Shown: in pieces, positions 22,334 to 32,468 of the stretch
Numbering within the stretch: the first letter of the stretch is position 1
How the letters are laid out: each line of letters opens with the position of its first letter
Origin: Euryodendron excelsum
Lineage: Eukaryota > Streptophyta > Magnoliopsida > Ericales > Pentaphylacaceae
Length of the DNA stretch: 64,000 nucleotides
Reading direction: 5' to 3'
Assembly: GCA_033060915.1 (NCBI GenBank)
Contig: CM065386.1
Span: 6,616,001-6,680,000 of the forward strand
The notes under the pieces: model-generated
What the model saw: only the letters and a program-made list of their open reading frames with translations
What the model was told of the DNA's origin: nothing
Databases searched by the model: none
Translations under genes and position numbers: made by a program

Positions 22334-25300
22334 GACATGTTTCTGCCCCCATGATCAAATTTCGCCAAGCCATTTGGAGACCAGCAATCAAGGCCTCGTA
22401 TTCAGCCTCATTGTTGGACGCTAGGAATTTGAACTTGACGGCATATTCGAGCTTATGTCCTTCAGGGGTGACGAGCACGATCCCAGCGCCTCCTGCTTTA
22501 TCCGTTGAGGAACCGTCGACATTGAGTATCCATTGTGGCTGTAGGGCGTCGGCACTGGGGCCGATTGTGGGAGGGGTGAACTCAGCGATGAAATCTGCTA
22601 CAACTTGCCCCTTGATTGCCTGTCTTGGTCTGTACTGAATGTCGAATTGGCTGAGCTCTATGGACCATTTGACGAGTCTGCCCGACGTCTCTGGTTTGTG
22701 GAGGACCTTTTTCAATGGTTGATCGGTCAGGACAACTATGGTGTGCGCCTGAAAGTATGGCCTCAATCTTCTTGCTGAGGTCACGAGGGCGAGGGCCAGC
22801 AGCTCCATCATGGGGTATTGTTCTTCCGCGCCCCTCAAAGCCCTGCTGGTGAAGTAGACGGGTTTTTGGACACCTTCCTCTTGCCTGACCAGTGCAGAAC
22901 TCACCGCTGTTTCTGATACGGCGAGGTAGAGATAGAGCTCTTCTCCTTCTGTGGTTCTGCTCAGCAGTGGTACTGAACTCAGATATCCTTTGAGCTGCTG
23001 GAAAGCCTGTTCACATTGGGGAGTCCACTCAAAAGCTTTACGCAGAACTTTAAAGAAAGGTAGGCACTTATCTGTTGATCTGGAAATGAATCTGTTCAGC
23101 GCTGCCACTCTGCCCGCCAGCCTTTGGACTTCCTTGGTGGATGTTGGGGACTGCATGTCTAACACTGCCCTAATTTTCTCGGGGTTAGCCTCTATCCCTC
23201 GGTTGGACACCATGAACCCTAGGAACTTGCCTGACGCTACTCCGAAGGCACATTTGGCAGGGTTTAATTTCATTTTGTAGGCTCGTAGGTTTTTGAATGT
23301 TTCTTCCAAGTCTGCTAGGTGGTCGATGGCTTGCCTGCTTTTTACTAGCATATCGTCGACATAGACTTCCATGTTCCTCCCGATCTGGCTGCTGAACATT
23401 CGGTTCACAAGCCTTTGATAAGTTGCCCCGGCATTTTTGAGGCCGAATGGCATTACCTTATAACAATACAGCCCTCTGTCTGTCACAAACGCTGTGTTTT
23501 CCTGATCGTGCTCGGCCATTCTTATTTGGTTGTATCCTGAGAAAGCGTCCATGAAGGTTAACATTTCGTACCCTGCTGTTGAACCCACCAGTTGATCTAT
23601 CATGGGGAGGGGGAAACTGTCTTTGGGGCACGCTCTGTTCAGATCGGTGAAATCCACGCACATTCTCCACTTTCCGTTGGCCTTTTTGACCATCACTACA
23701 TTAGATAGCCAGGTCGGGTATTGGGCTTCTTTTATGAAGCCTGCGGTGGTCAGTTTCTCGACTTCGTCTGCTACTGCCTCGTTGCGTTCCGGGGCGAAAG
23801 ACCTCCTTTTTTGTTTGACCGGTTTTGCCTTTGGGTCTATGTTTAGGTGATGGGCAATAATCCGGGTGTCAATTCCCGGCATATCCTCATGAGACCAGGC
23901 GAAAACATCGGCGTGATGCTTGAGGAAGGACCTCAACTTCTCCTTGAATTCTTCGGGAGCTGCTGTTCCGATTTTCACTGTCTGGATCTGGTCATGCTTT
24001 CCGACTACTACCTCCTCGAGCTCTTCCACTGGTTCCCCTCTCTTGATCTCCTCTTCATCTCGAACTTCCAGCTCTTCAATTAACATAGCCTCTTGGGTTT
24101 CCCCTTTAAGGGACGCCATATAACATTCTCTGGCGGTTTGCTGGTCGCCTCTAGCTTCCCCAACTCCTTGGGATGTGGGGAACTTGACTTTCAAGTGGTA
24201 AGTTGATGGTACGGCCTTGAATTCATTGAGGGCTGTTCTGCCAATAATGATGTTATAAGCTGATGGGCAATCCACTACTAAAAACGTCACCATCTTGGTA
24301 GCCTGTTTGGGCGCTGTTCCTAGCGTTACCGGCAGAGCGATGGAGCCTAGAAGAGGTGTGACTCGGTCTCCAGTGAAACCAACAAGGGGGGAGTGAACCG
24401 GTTGTAGTTGCTTCCCGCCGACCTTGAGTTGCTCAAAGGCTTTCAGGAAGAGGATATCCGCCGAGCTGCCGCTGTCTACCAGGACCCGACGGATTAGAAA
24501 ATTTGACACAACAGCTGATATGACTAAAGGGTCGTCATGAGGTTGGCATATGGCTCCAGCTTCATCGTCTGTGAACGTGATGGGGTCATGCTCAGCCCGG
24601 GATTTTTTGGATGACCGGTCTACGGACATAACTTCTCTCTGGTTCCGCGCATCCCTTGCATGTCGTTTCCTTGCCGATGAGGATTCTCCCCCACCTGCGA
24701 AACCACCAGAAATGACCCTAATCTCGCCCATAGGCTGCTGGTTTGGCCTTCCCCTTTCTGGGCTTTTCTGTTCGGCCTGTCTTGGTGCCGGCTCTCGCCT
24801 TTCATCACGTCTGCCCCCCGCTATGTACCTGCCCAGCTTCCCTTGCTTGATTAAGTGTTCGATCTGCTGCTTAAGGTCGTAACAGTCCTCTGTGTCATGC
24901 CCGTGGTCTTGGTGGAAGCGGCACCACTTGTTGGTCGGCCTTTTCTCTGGTGGAGTTCTCATCCTCCCGGGCCACCTCAGCGCCGCATCTCCCTTGATTT
25001 CGTAGAGCACTTGATCCAGAGAAGTGTTTAATGGGGTGAAGTACTGGTTATACCTGGCCTGCTTGGTCTTATCGCTCTCTCCCCTTAGCTTCTGCTCTGC
25101 CACTCGTGGGACCTTTACTGTTCTGTCGTCTTTCTTTTCCTCCGCCATCCTTTTCTTGTCCTGGCTGGTTGCAACGCCCTCCTGGTCTTCCCGAGCTCTT
25201 AGTGTGTCCTCCGCATTCATGTACTTCTGCGCTCGAAGCATTAGCGCAGCCATGGTTTTGGGCGCCTCCTTGGCCAGCGAGAACAGGAACTTGGGGGTCC

Positions 25301-26246
25301 TGACCCCTGCGATGAAAGCTGCCACCGCCACTTTCTGGTCCAGGTCATCTACATAAAGGGTCTCCTGGTTAAAACGGGTGACAAATTCTCGCAGGGTCTC
25401 CTTCTCGCGCTGCTTAATGTTGAACAGGGAGGTGGAAGGCCTCCTCTGTCTCTGTCCCCCGATATAATGGCTAACGAACAGCCTGCTCAGGTCCACGAAT
25501 TTATTAATTGTCCCTGGGGAGAGCCTGTGGAACCAAATCCTTGCTGGACCCTTAAGGGTGGTAGGGAATGCCCTGCACATGATTTCGTCGGGGACCGCTT
25601 GAAGGTCCATCAGAGCCTTGTATGTCTCGAGATGATCCAGAGGATCCTTGGTGCCGTCAAAGGACTCTATTGTGGGCATTTTGAACTTCGGGGGCAGGGG
25701 CACCCTCATCACTGTTGGTGTAAATGGTGTGTCTGTCCGGCTTACCAGCTCCTCCACCGTGCTGGGGCCCTTTTCTTTTACCGCCGCTATCACTCCTGCC
25801 AATTTAGCCTGCATTTCCTTCAGCTGTTCGTCCCATATCGGCTGAGTTTCGGCAGTGTGTTCTGGGAGGACCACGGTTGGTGCTTTGGACCGATCGGCGT
25901 GACTCTGGGCTTCGTCAGCGCGAAATCCGGCCCCTCTCGGGAGGGGGTTCTCTCCCGGAGGCGCTGGGTCTTCCACTCCTTCGCCGGCGTCGCCTCCTTG
26001 GTTCCTTGCCGCTGGCTGGTTCGCAGGTAATGGTGGGTCTCCTAGCGGCGGCGGGTCTACCGTTCCTGGGGCCGCCGGCGGGGGAGGCAATCTCCTCTCC
26101 AACTCTTGATTCCGGGACTGGAGTTGGTTCATAGTTGCCATCATTTCCATGATCTGTTGCTCCAAAGCAGCGATTCTAGCGGTGCTTTGTTCCTCCATCT
26201 CTCCATCTTCCCTAGTCGACGCGGCACCGGATCGGGTCAAGACCAT
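22281..26246 (-). CDS. gag-pol: gag, protease, RT, RNase H (Tat element)
   Basis: Start chosen at 26246 (MVLTRSGAAS), just after the PBS; the frame is open 90 codons further into the LTR, but that part is not family-like. Domains in order: coiled N-terminus; gag core (GTKDPLDHLETYK, ARIWFHRLSPGTI, LFNIKQREKETLREFV); CRFHQDHGHDTEDCYDLK, a zinc-knuckle-like Cys/His motif; protease with VLVDSGSSADIL (about 24470); RT with MPFGLKNAGATYQRLV and YVDDMLVK (about 23350); first RNase H; then a second RNase H beginning ILNVDGSSTDKAGGAG (about 22520). The two RNase H domains in series are a Tat mark. The frame is lost near 22340-22370, after YEALIAGLQMAW, and the protein continues in the frame of 20819-22333. 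Either a recent inactivating indel or a sequence error. Confidence 0.93.
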   Translation of the reverse strand: MVLTRSGAASTREDGEMEEQSTARIAALEQQIMEMMATMNQLQSRNQELERRLPPPPAAPGTVDPPPLGDPPLPANQPAARNQGGDAGEGVEDPAPPGENPLPRGAGFRADEAQSHADRSKAPTVVLPEHTAETQPIWDEQLKEMQAKLAGVIAAVKEKGPSTVEELVSRTDTPFTPTVMRVPLPPKFKMPTIESFDGTKDPLDHLETYKALMDLQAVPDEIMCRAFPTTLKGPARIWFHRLSPGTINKFVDLSRLFVSHYIGGQRQRRPSTSLFNIKQREKETLREFVTRFNQETLYVDDLDQKVAVAAFIAGVRTPKFLFSLAKEAPKTMAALMLRAQKYMNAEDTLRAREDQEGVATSQDKKRMAEEKKDDRTVKVPRVAEQKLRGESDKTKQARYNQYFTPLNTSLDQVLYEIKGDAALRWPGRMRTPPEKRPTNKWCRFHQDHGHDTEDCYDLKQQIEHLIKQGKLGRYIAGGRRDERREPAPRQAEQKSPERGRPNQQPMGEIRVISGGFAGGGESSSARKRHARDARNQREVMSVDRSSKKSRAEHDPITFTDDEAGAICQPHDDPLVISAVVSNFLIRRVLVDSGSSADILFLKAFEQLKVGGKQLQPVHSPLVGFTGDRVTPLLGSIALPVTLGTAPKQATKMVTFLVVDCPSAYNIIIGRTALNEFKAVPSTYHLKVKFPTSQGVGEARGDQQTARECYMASLKGETQEAMLIEELEVRDEEEIKRGEPVEELEEVVVGKHDQIQTVKIGTAAPEEFKEKLRSFLKHHADVFAWSHEDMPGIDTRIIAHHLNIDPKAKPVKQKRRSFAPERNEAVADEVEKLTTAGFIKEAQYPTWLSNVVMVKKANGKWRMCVDFTDLNRACPKDSFPLPMIDQLVGSTAGYEMLTFMDAFSGYNQIRMAEHDQENTAFVTDRGLYCYKVMPFGLKNAGATYQRLVNRMFSSQIGRNMEVYVDDMLVKSRQAIDHLADLEETFKNLRAYKMKLNPAKCAFGVASGKFLGFMVSNRGIEANPEKIRAVLDMQSPTSTKEVQRLAGRVAALNRFISRSTDKCLPFFKVLRKAFEWTPQCEQAFQQLKGYLSSVPLLSRTTEGEELYLYLAVSETAVSSALVRQEEGVQKPVYFTSRALRGAEEQYPMMELLALALVTSARRLRPYFQAHTIVVLTDQPLKKVLHKPETSGRLVKWSIELSQFDIQYRPRQAIKGQVVADFIAEFTPPTIGPSADALQPQWILNVDGSSTDKAGGAGIVLVTPEGHKLEYAVKFKFLASNNEAEYEALIAGLQMAWRNLIMGAETCLGTQRFPTCGRTGQRRI

Positions 26247-26264
26247 GAAAAGATCGAAGTGTCG

Positions 26265-26282
26265 TTCCCACAGACGGCGCCA
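26265..26282 (-). other. Primer binding site of the Tat element
   Basis: Minus-strand TGGCGCCGTCTGTGGGAA, two bases inside the 5' LTR. TGGCGCC-type sites complementary to a tRNA 3' end are usual in plant Ty3/gypsy elements; I do not assign the tRNA. Confidence 0.9.
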
Positions 26283-26284
26283 AC

Positions 26285-26839
26285 TGATAATGCGATAAAC
26301 TGGTACGTCTTTCCCAATCCCGGGTGCAGCTTGCTGGTGCGATGAGTTTCCCCTCTCTATGGGACACCGGTATGGTGCCTGCCAAAGACACTCCGATGCC
26401 AAAGTTAGGCTTAGGGAAACATGGACAGAATTAGTATCTAAGGTGGTGCAGAATCGTACCTTCTTGGAGGTGAGAACTGTTCCCTTTATAGGAGTGTTGG
26501 CCTTGATCGTGGGCACCTTCGTGGGTCAGTTAATTGCACTCCCCCCTCGTCATGCCTCCCACTTCGTGGGGGTATATCGTGCCTTGATTTTCGCCCCCAT
26601 GGATCATGCTCCCGTTCATGGGGGAAACGCTCGAATCATGGGATCGTGGGAGCTATTTACCAGGCGAGAATCTCGGGGTGCCTTCGTGCCGCCGCCCAGT
26701 GTGTCGCTTGAGTTCTGCCGCTCTTTCTGTTAACGGACCTGACCTAGGAGTGAGGTGACCTGAGCTGGATATGCGAGCCGGGCTGGTCTGGTCTGTCCAA
26801 GGATGGGCTGACCGACCGTACTTGTCGTTTGCGTTATCA
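26285..26839 (-). repeat. LTR, right copy (5' LTR of the element), 555 bp
   Basis: Same TGATAA...TTATCA ends as the left copy. As the 5' LTR it should contain the element's promoter; the PBS follows directly inside. Confidence 0.97.
26484..26490 (-). promoter_or_regulatory. TATA box in the 5' LTR
   Basis: TATAAAG on the minus strand in the middle of the 5' LTR, repeated in the other LTR. A plausible core promoter for genomic RNA; the start site is not shown. Confidence 0.5.
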
Positions 26840-26844
26840 GTTAA
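26840..26844 (+). repeat. Target-site duplication GTTAA, right
   Basis: Identical to 16782-16786. Confidence 0.95.
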
Positions 26845-27042
26845 TATCCATAAAATCCAAATGGCTAATATAGCATTCATGGTGGGTCCAGAATATCCAA
26901 GATCAAATGAATATCAACTATATCAAGGATGAAAATGATAAAAAGATATTATTCATTCCCCTGTTTCCAAAGATGAGTTTAATCATATTGAGGGCAACAG
27001 GGAAACAGAGGAATCAACAAAACCTCTCTCTTCAAAACCTCA

Positions 27043-27717
27043 ATGTTGCAGTCACAACAGCTACTCTCTTTTCTAACTTCTCCTTCCCCTCTCTCTCATC
27101 CCCACATCCCATCACTCTATCATCGCTTCTCCTCCTCTCCTCTCGACTTTCTTTGTAGACCTTCCACTCTCCACTCTGTCTCAGCCCACGTTCGCGCCAG
27201 ACCAGAACCATGGCTCGCCCAAGTCTCCGAACCCACCACCGCCAACGCCAACGGACCAGTGGACGGACCTATTGAACTCCCACCATCGACACGCTCCATT
27301 TTCGCCACCTGTGGAGACCCTTCGTTGCCACCAGTGTTCTACTAACAAGAGCCATTTCCGTCTTCCTCTTTCAATCTCTCCGCCGCAATGCAAAGTGGGC
27401 CAAAGGACTGGTACACCCACTATTCTGTATGTATATGTATAGGTGTTTGCGTATGGGTGTATATGTATTTGTATGTGTGTTGTCAATTTGGATTTTGATG
27501 AATTGGGTTTTGGTGGGATTAGAAATTTAGGTCTTCTGGGCCGAAGAAATCGTTGAAGGAGGCAATAGAGAATTTGAAAGCAATGACACCGGCACCGGTT
27601 GAAGCCAAGGATCCTCCTTCGCCTGTTCAGACACCGTTGGGCTATTTCTTTACAAGATTACAACAACTATCAAAGGTGCTCTCAATCAGCTGAGGCTTTC
27701 GGGTAATTTCTCGGTTT
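27043..27717 (+). pseudogene. Broken DUF3082-type chloroplast protein gene
   Basis: Starts MLQSQQLLSFL with a Ser/Leu/Pro-rich, transit-peptide-like leader, but the frame is lost at about 27325. Just after, another frame encodes ATSVLLTRAISVFLFQSLRR, which I recognise as the core of a plant plastid membrane protein with DUF3082. After a likely intron (27411-27530) comes SSGPKKSLKEAIENLKAM and PPSPVQT, then a second shift with a deletion of a membrane segment, then YKITTTIKGALNQ. The final conserved exon (a YLATFVFG-type segment) is not found downstream. Two frame losses plus missing exons indicate a pseudogene. It begins about 200 bp from the end of the Tat insertion. Family assignment is from memory and should be searched. 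Confidence 0.6.
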
Positions 27718-27976
27718 GTTTCTCAAGACTTCATTTTTTGTTTAGCTGAATTGCCTCTTCTGTATTCGTATAATAGATTTTATGTTGAATGTGAGCTGTT
27801 GGAAGTGTAAGATGCGAATATAAAAAAAAAATTTAGATTTTACAAACATAAACGCCTCAAGAAAACTTTCTTCAACCTCATGTTTGTTCAAAGTGGACAA
27901 TAAGAGAAGTGAAGTTTCATATCATTATATGTATATTTTCGTTCCTTTAGGTTATGCACACATGCAATTCAAAGAT

Positions 27977-28028
<52 letters not shown>

Positions 28029-29179
28029 CATTAAACTTTTATTGATAATACTTCATAGCCTGAGGCTGTCTAATCAAGTTCTTATCTTACCAAGGTTGAG
28101 ACGAAAACATCATTTACCTCCTCATGATCCTTGTCAAGCCCTGAGGGAGCTATGGTTTCTCTGGATAAGATGAAAATCTGAATAGTTCTCAGCTTTCTTC
28201 GGTAAGCATTTAGGAAGAAGTTTGAAGATTAAGTGTTGAAAAACTTTTAATAAAAAATATCATAAGAAGTCTCTAAATTTAGTATGTCGATCTAATCATA
28301 AGATCTAATTGAAGGGTGAAATAGTCTGCAAAATAATCTTCCAAGCCAGCATGAGCTGCAAATAAATAAAATTAAATGGCCTATTCTGAACTGTAATGAA
28401 TAAAACATGAGGATAAAGATGAAGCATAGTTAAGTTCAAATCCAACAGCCATGAGCCCCACATAGAGGCTTAGGTTCAATTAATCTTAAACGAAACAAGT
28501 TCAAGTCCTCCATGAGAGATTCTTTAAGTGAACGAACTGTGAATAAAGATGAAGTGCAGTCAAGTTCAAATCCAACAGCCAAGAGCCGCACAGAGAACTT
28601 TGAAATGGGTGGCAACAATTGTGATCAAAGTTGAGATAGAAATTAATGGAAATCAAAATGAAGGAACAGGTCACAGTTCCTCTGTCCAATTGTAGAATGC
28701 ATATATGATCAATCTATATTTTGCAGTTTAATAGTCCTGCTATTTTTCCTGATCATAATGTCCTCCACTTCCCATGCAATTATTAGCTTTGTATTACGTA
28801 AGATAGCTTAGCTAAGAGTAGTCAATGTAAAAAATTCTCAGGGAAATCTACCGAGGAAGCACAATGAGAGAAAGTCTATGCTGAAAGGGGCTGATAATGA
28901 CATTGTTCATTTCCCAAACTTCTCTTCATGGAGCTAAGTTGAAACCATAATTTTGATTACTATACTCTTGGCTCAAATCCAAAGAAACACATTATAGTCA
29001 ACATGGAAATAGATATGAGTGAGGAAAAACGTGTGAGATTGTGTCTTTTTAAGTGTCAAATTCATCTAATTCTCATCCAAAACCTTCGAGGACATGACTT
29101 TTTTTCTTCTTTCATAGTCAATATTGTTTATCTGAAACCTTCATAATGCTTATGACATGGGAATTTTGGTTAGTACAAT
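27718..29179. other. Intergenic with (GA)n and a short direct duplication
   Basis: Contains (GA)n at 27982-28024 and a diverged 57-bp duplication (28411-28468 and 28541-28597, containing AAGTTCAAATCCAACAGCCA). On the minus strand near 28090-28170 a short open stretch (ETIAPSGLDKDHEEVNDVF) between splice-like sites could be a terminal exon of something, but I could not attach it to a gene. Confidence 0.45.
27982..28024 (+). repeat. (GA)n microsatellite
   Basis: Perfect GA run of about 21 units in the spacer downstream of the DUF3082 pseudogene. Confidence 0.95.
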
Positions 29180-30042
29180 CTATGAGCACATATGTTCCTC
29201 TTTAGATCGAAGCTCTCCGGAGAGTGGACCAGTCTGGCCAAGGTCTGAACCATCGAAAAGGTCATGACTCATCGGTGTCTGAAACTGATGCAACGGAGTT
29301 GAATTCGAGTCTAGATAATGCAACACTAACACCATGATCACAGAAGAAACAAACATTGGAATTGGACCAAAAATCCACAGTAACAAGGTTGTGGCAAAGT
29401 AGAGTCCCCGTATGCCAACTGACCAGAAATTACTGCCCGTTATCACCGCCTTCTCCACATAGCTTATAGGAATCTCACAGTTTGGCAATGTTATGAGAAA
29501 ATTGGCATGGACAAAGCATCTTGCAGATTGTATGAAAGAAGCAAAAGCCACTAGGAAGCTGGAAAGCAGAGTGATATACTTGATGGAAATCATTGAGGGG
29601 CTTTTGTCCCCGTAAATAAGATTGCTGGTGAAGATGTTTTTGGCTGAGCTTCCGATCCAGGCCCCGATTAGAGAGCTAAGAACTAGGGAGATGGAAGCCA
29701 GGGAAGTTGCTGCTGTGATGTTGCTGCTGATCACTGATACAGCTTGCCCCCTGTCCTTGGCTTCAACCTGCAAATACCCATTGAAGTTCTCAAGGTGGGT
29801 AAGCTAATTCAGCTAAAAATTGACAATTATCTTGGGGAAGAAATGAGGAAAGAGATGGAGTTCTTGACCTGCATCATCCTTTCGACCCAAGCTACCTTGT
29901 AATGGTTCTCATAGCCAATGACTGTCATGTGGGGAACTTTTAGGCATCTGTAGAGAAGGAAGAGATGATAGCCAAACATTATCAGCAACCCAATTGGTAC
30001 TAAAACTACATCCAGGCATTCCTTTCTCCAGGTCCAACCCAT
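29180..30042 (-). CDS. DUF599 family membrane protein
   Basis: Plant protein of unknown function, predicted to sit in a membrane. Two exons, 30042-29869 and 29767-29180, joined in phase by a 101-bp GT-AG intron, give 253 aa. Exon 1 has the DUF599 start: CLDVVLVPIGLLIMFGYHLFLLYR, then MTVIGYENHYKVAWVERMM. Exon 2 adds three hydrophobic segments: an Ala/Ser-rich one around ATSLASISLVLSSLIGAWIG, one at YITLLSSFLVAFASFI, and a last one at ALLLWIFG-like sequence (TTLLLWIFGPIPMFVSSVIM). The conserved Arg-Phe helix and the long hydrophilic C-terminus are typical. A CT-rich stretch before the ATG may be 5' UTR. The intron phase and alignment support the model well. Confidence 0.88.
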
Positions 30043-32468
30043 TCCCTCTCCCTCTCTCTCCTTCTGTGTGTGTGCGTGTGTGTGTGTAGCAATTAACTAT
30101 GGGTTTTGACGCATTGTTTCTAAGTGGTCTGGTTGTGGATGATGCCCGGGACTATAAAGAAATTACAACTTGCAAAATTTAATTATGCAAGATGTTTTCA
30201 AAAGGTATAGAGAGGTAAGTTATTGTCCACCATAAAACTTTGGCCAAAACTAAGTTTATAATATAAAAAAGCTCTGGTGAATGGAGTGTCATTGTCCAAG
30301 GGTCTACTTCTCTGCATTCCTAACAGTCTTTCTAACTTGCTGAAAAGATTATGGAAAAAAGAAAAAAGTGGAAAGGAAGAAGATCTGAGCTGTGAATTGA
30401 AAAAGTAAAGATGTGTAGCCAAACATCAGTTGGGAAGAAATTATACTTTAATAAGCAGTTGGGGGATACTTTCTTTGCTTTTAGCTTCTTTGTGCTCTTC
30501 TGTTTGGAGCTTACTTGTTGGGAATCAGTTAGGTGGGGAATACAGTCATACAGCATTGGAAACAAAAAAAAAAAAAGAAATGCCCTAGCTATACAATCAT
30601 GTTGTTTCCCTTAGTTCTTGAGTTCATACAGAATAACTGTATGGCTAGTCACAAAAGAACATAGAGAGTGTGAGAATTGTCTCTCACATTTTGGGTTCTC
30701 AATTCGTCTATCATTGTCTTTGTGATTACATCAAAAGCAAACAACCTTGGCCTGGAAAAGGTTGGAATCTCTGTACAAGTTGTGAGTCCACTTTGTTCTG
30801 CCCTGAAAATGAGAACTTTGTACCCTCAAACTGGGTTAAAAGTTACTAAAAATTGTTTCATTGTGATGTCGGTATCACAAGTTTGAAACTTAGTGAAACA
30901 GCCTCGTGCACTATGCGAGAAAATGAAGGTGGAGAAGAATGTATTAAATTTGCTGTTGGCTTTTCAGGGGTTTATTTGACATGTTCGTACTGTTTCTCGT
31001 TCACTGGAAAAATGATGAGCAGAGAGGGCATAGATTCCATATAGAACCAACCTGTCCTGCTCCTTTTATAATATTTTATGGACTTCCTTGCATTCTTTGA
31101 TGCTTGCAAAGGAGAGAACACTGAAAATTTCCTCCTGCATACATATATATATTAATGGTTCTGAATAGCTCCAATATACATATGCTCGGTATTTGGTTTG
31201 CTCTGCTTATCATTATTCATGGGGCACATGGCTAGGTTGCCATCAAGGCTCAAAGGCTAAGGAAAACATCTCATTTTTGCTTCTTGTAGGTAACTCTCTT
31301 GTGTAGTCAAATTCTTACTTTATTTATCGTTTTTCTTTAGTAGCCATTTGTTTATTGAAAGTGAACTGAACATATTCTGGGAGATGCCATGAAGGGACAG
31401 TTGAATTCCCAATATATGAAAACATGGCATGGTCTGCGTCAATTGTGTAAATTCATGTTTGCCCGTTTATCAAACTTTTTCGGATTAGTTTTTTTAGCTT
31501 TTTAGCAAAAAAGTTATTTTTTTTTGGTTTTTTTGGTTTTCTTTTTCTTAATTTTAGTTTATAAAAGTAAAAAGTCAAAGAAAAGATTTTTGTTTTTGCC
31601 AACTTGAAAAAAACTTAAAATAAACTTTACCAAACAAATCCTTAGTGTATAAAACTCATTTCATTGTGACTTGTGGGTAGAACTAAATATATGCAGCTTT
31701 ACTCGCTTACCAATAAACTATTTCTGTATTTTAAAACCACGATGCATAACTTTTAGAGTCCGTTTAGTAACGCTGTTAGTTTTTATTTTTTGTTTTGTAT
31801 TTTTTATAATCTGGTGATAAACGTTTATATGTTATCGTTGTGTCATTAATACTAGACTAATGTTTTGATAAGAGAGAATAGATCTATTTTAATGTTTTTA
31901 ATTTTTTTTTAAATTTTGTAAAAAATTAAAAAAAATTTAAACAAATGCCTTTTTTGTCTTTTTAAAAAAAATTAAAAAAAATAATAAACATTAGTAAACG
32001 AGTGTTTTCTCTTCAATTTGGTTAATAACATTCATCAATTTGTATGCATATGGTAAACTGAACTGTTGTCTTCACTAGCTTTGGTAATTGGTTAGAATTC
32101 TCTTAGTAATATTTTCGATACCATGGTTAAAATTTTGAAAGAAATATTTTTTAAATTCAAAGAGATGAAATGAATCATATCAACTATTCCAACATCTAAC
32201 GGCTCTGATTTGACATTTACACCAATGTCACCAATAGCATAATATATAAATAACCTGAGAGGTTGAGACACAAGAACAAAGAATATACGAGACAATTTGA
32301 CAGCCCTCAGGTGAAAAAGAGCGAAAAAATAAAGAAAAAATAAAATTTACCTGAAAATACAATTAAATAAACAAAAAAATGTACAAACATACCAGAGCAG
32401 TAAATAGACACTACAGTTTCCCCTACGACCGCCCACACCCTGTAGATTCCCATTTTTATCAGCTCCGC
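30043..32468. other. Intergenic, AT-rich
   Basis: Upstream of the DUF599 gene and downstream of the Glu-rich gene. It includes GT-rich (30065-30088) and long A/T runs (31480-31990). No coding region or transposon was recognised. Confidence 0.55.

Larger units (their letters stand above)
16787..26839 (-). mobile_element. Complete Ty3/gypsy LTR retrotransposon, Tat type, with antisense ORF
   Basis: A 10,053-bp element oriented on the minus strand. In its own 5'-3' direction it runs: LTR (26839-26285), PBS (26282-26265), gag-pol (26246-20819), 60-bp tandem array (20760-20341), antisense gene (coded on + at 17803-20108), PPT (17359-17343), LTR (17342-16787). It has 5-bp target duplications GTTAA on both sides. 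LTRs begin TGATAA and end TTATCA. The protease-RT-RNase H-integrase order is Ty3/gypsy. A second RNase H domain after the first, and an extra ORF on the opposite strand between integrase and the 3' LTR, point to the Tat lineage (known from Grande, Retand and Ogre relatives). By eye the LTRs differ by five substitutions and one 1-bp gap, so the insertion is young. The pol frame is broken once in the second RNase H. Confidence 0.96.

Noticed and set aside
26247..26516. 90-codon upstream extension of gag into the 5' LTR
   Set aside because: It lies in LTR and PBS sequence that is upstream of or untranslated in such elements; the ATG at 26246 fits gag starts.
28090..28170. Minus-strand open stretch ETIAPSGLDKDHEEVNDVF as a terminal exon
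   Set aside because: No partner exons in phase and no family recognised.
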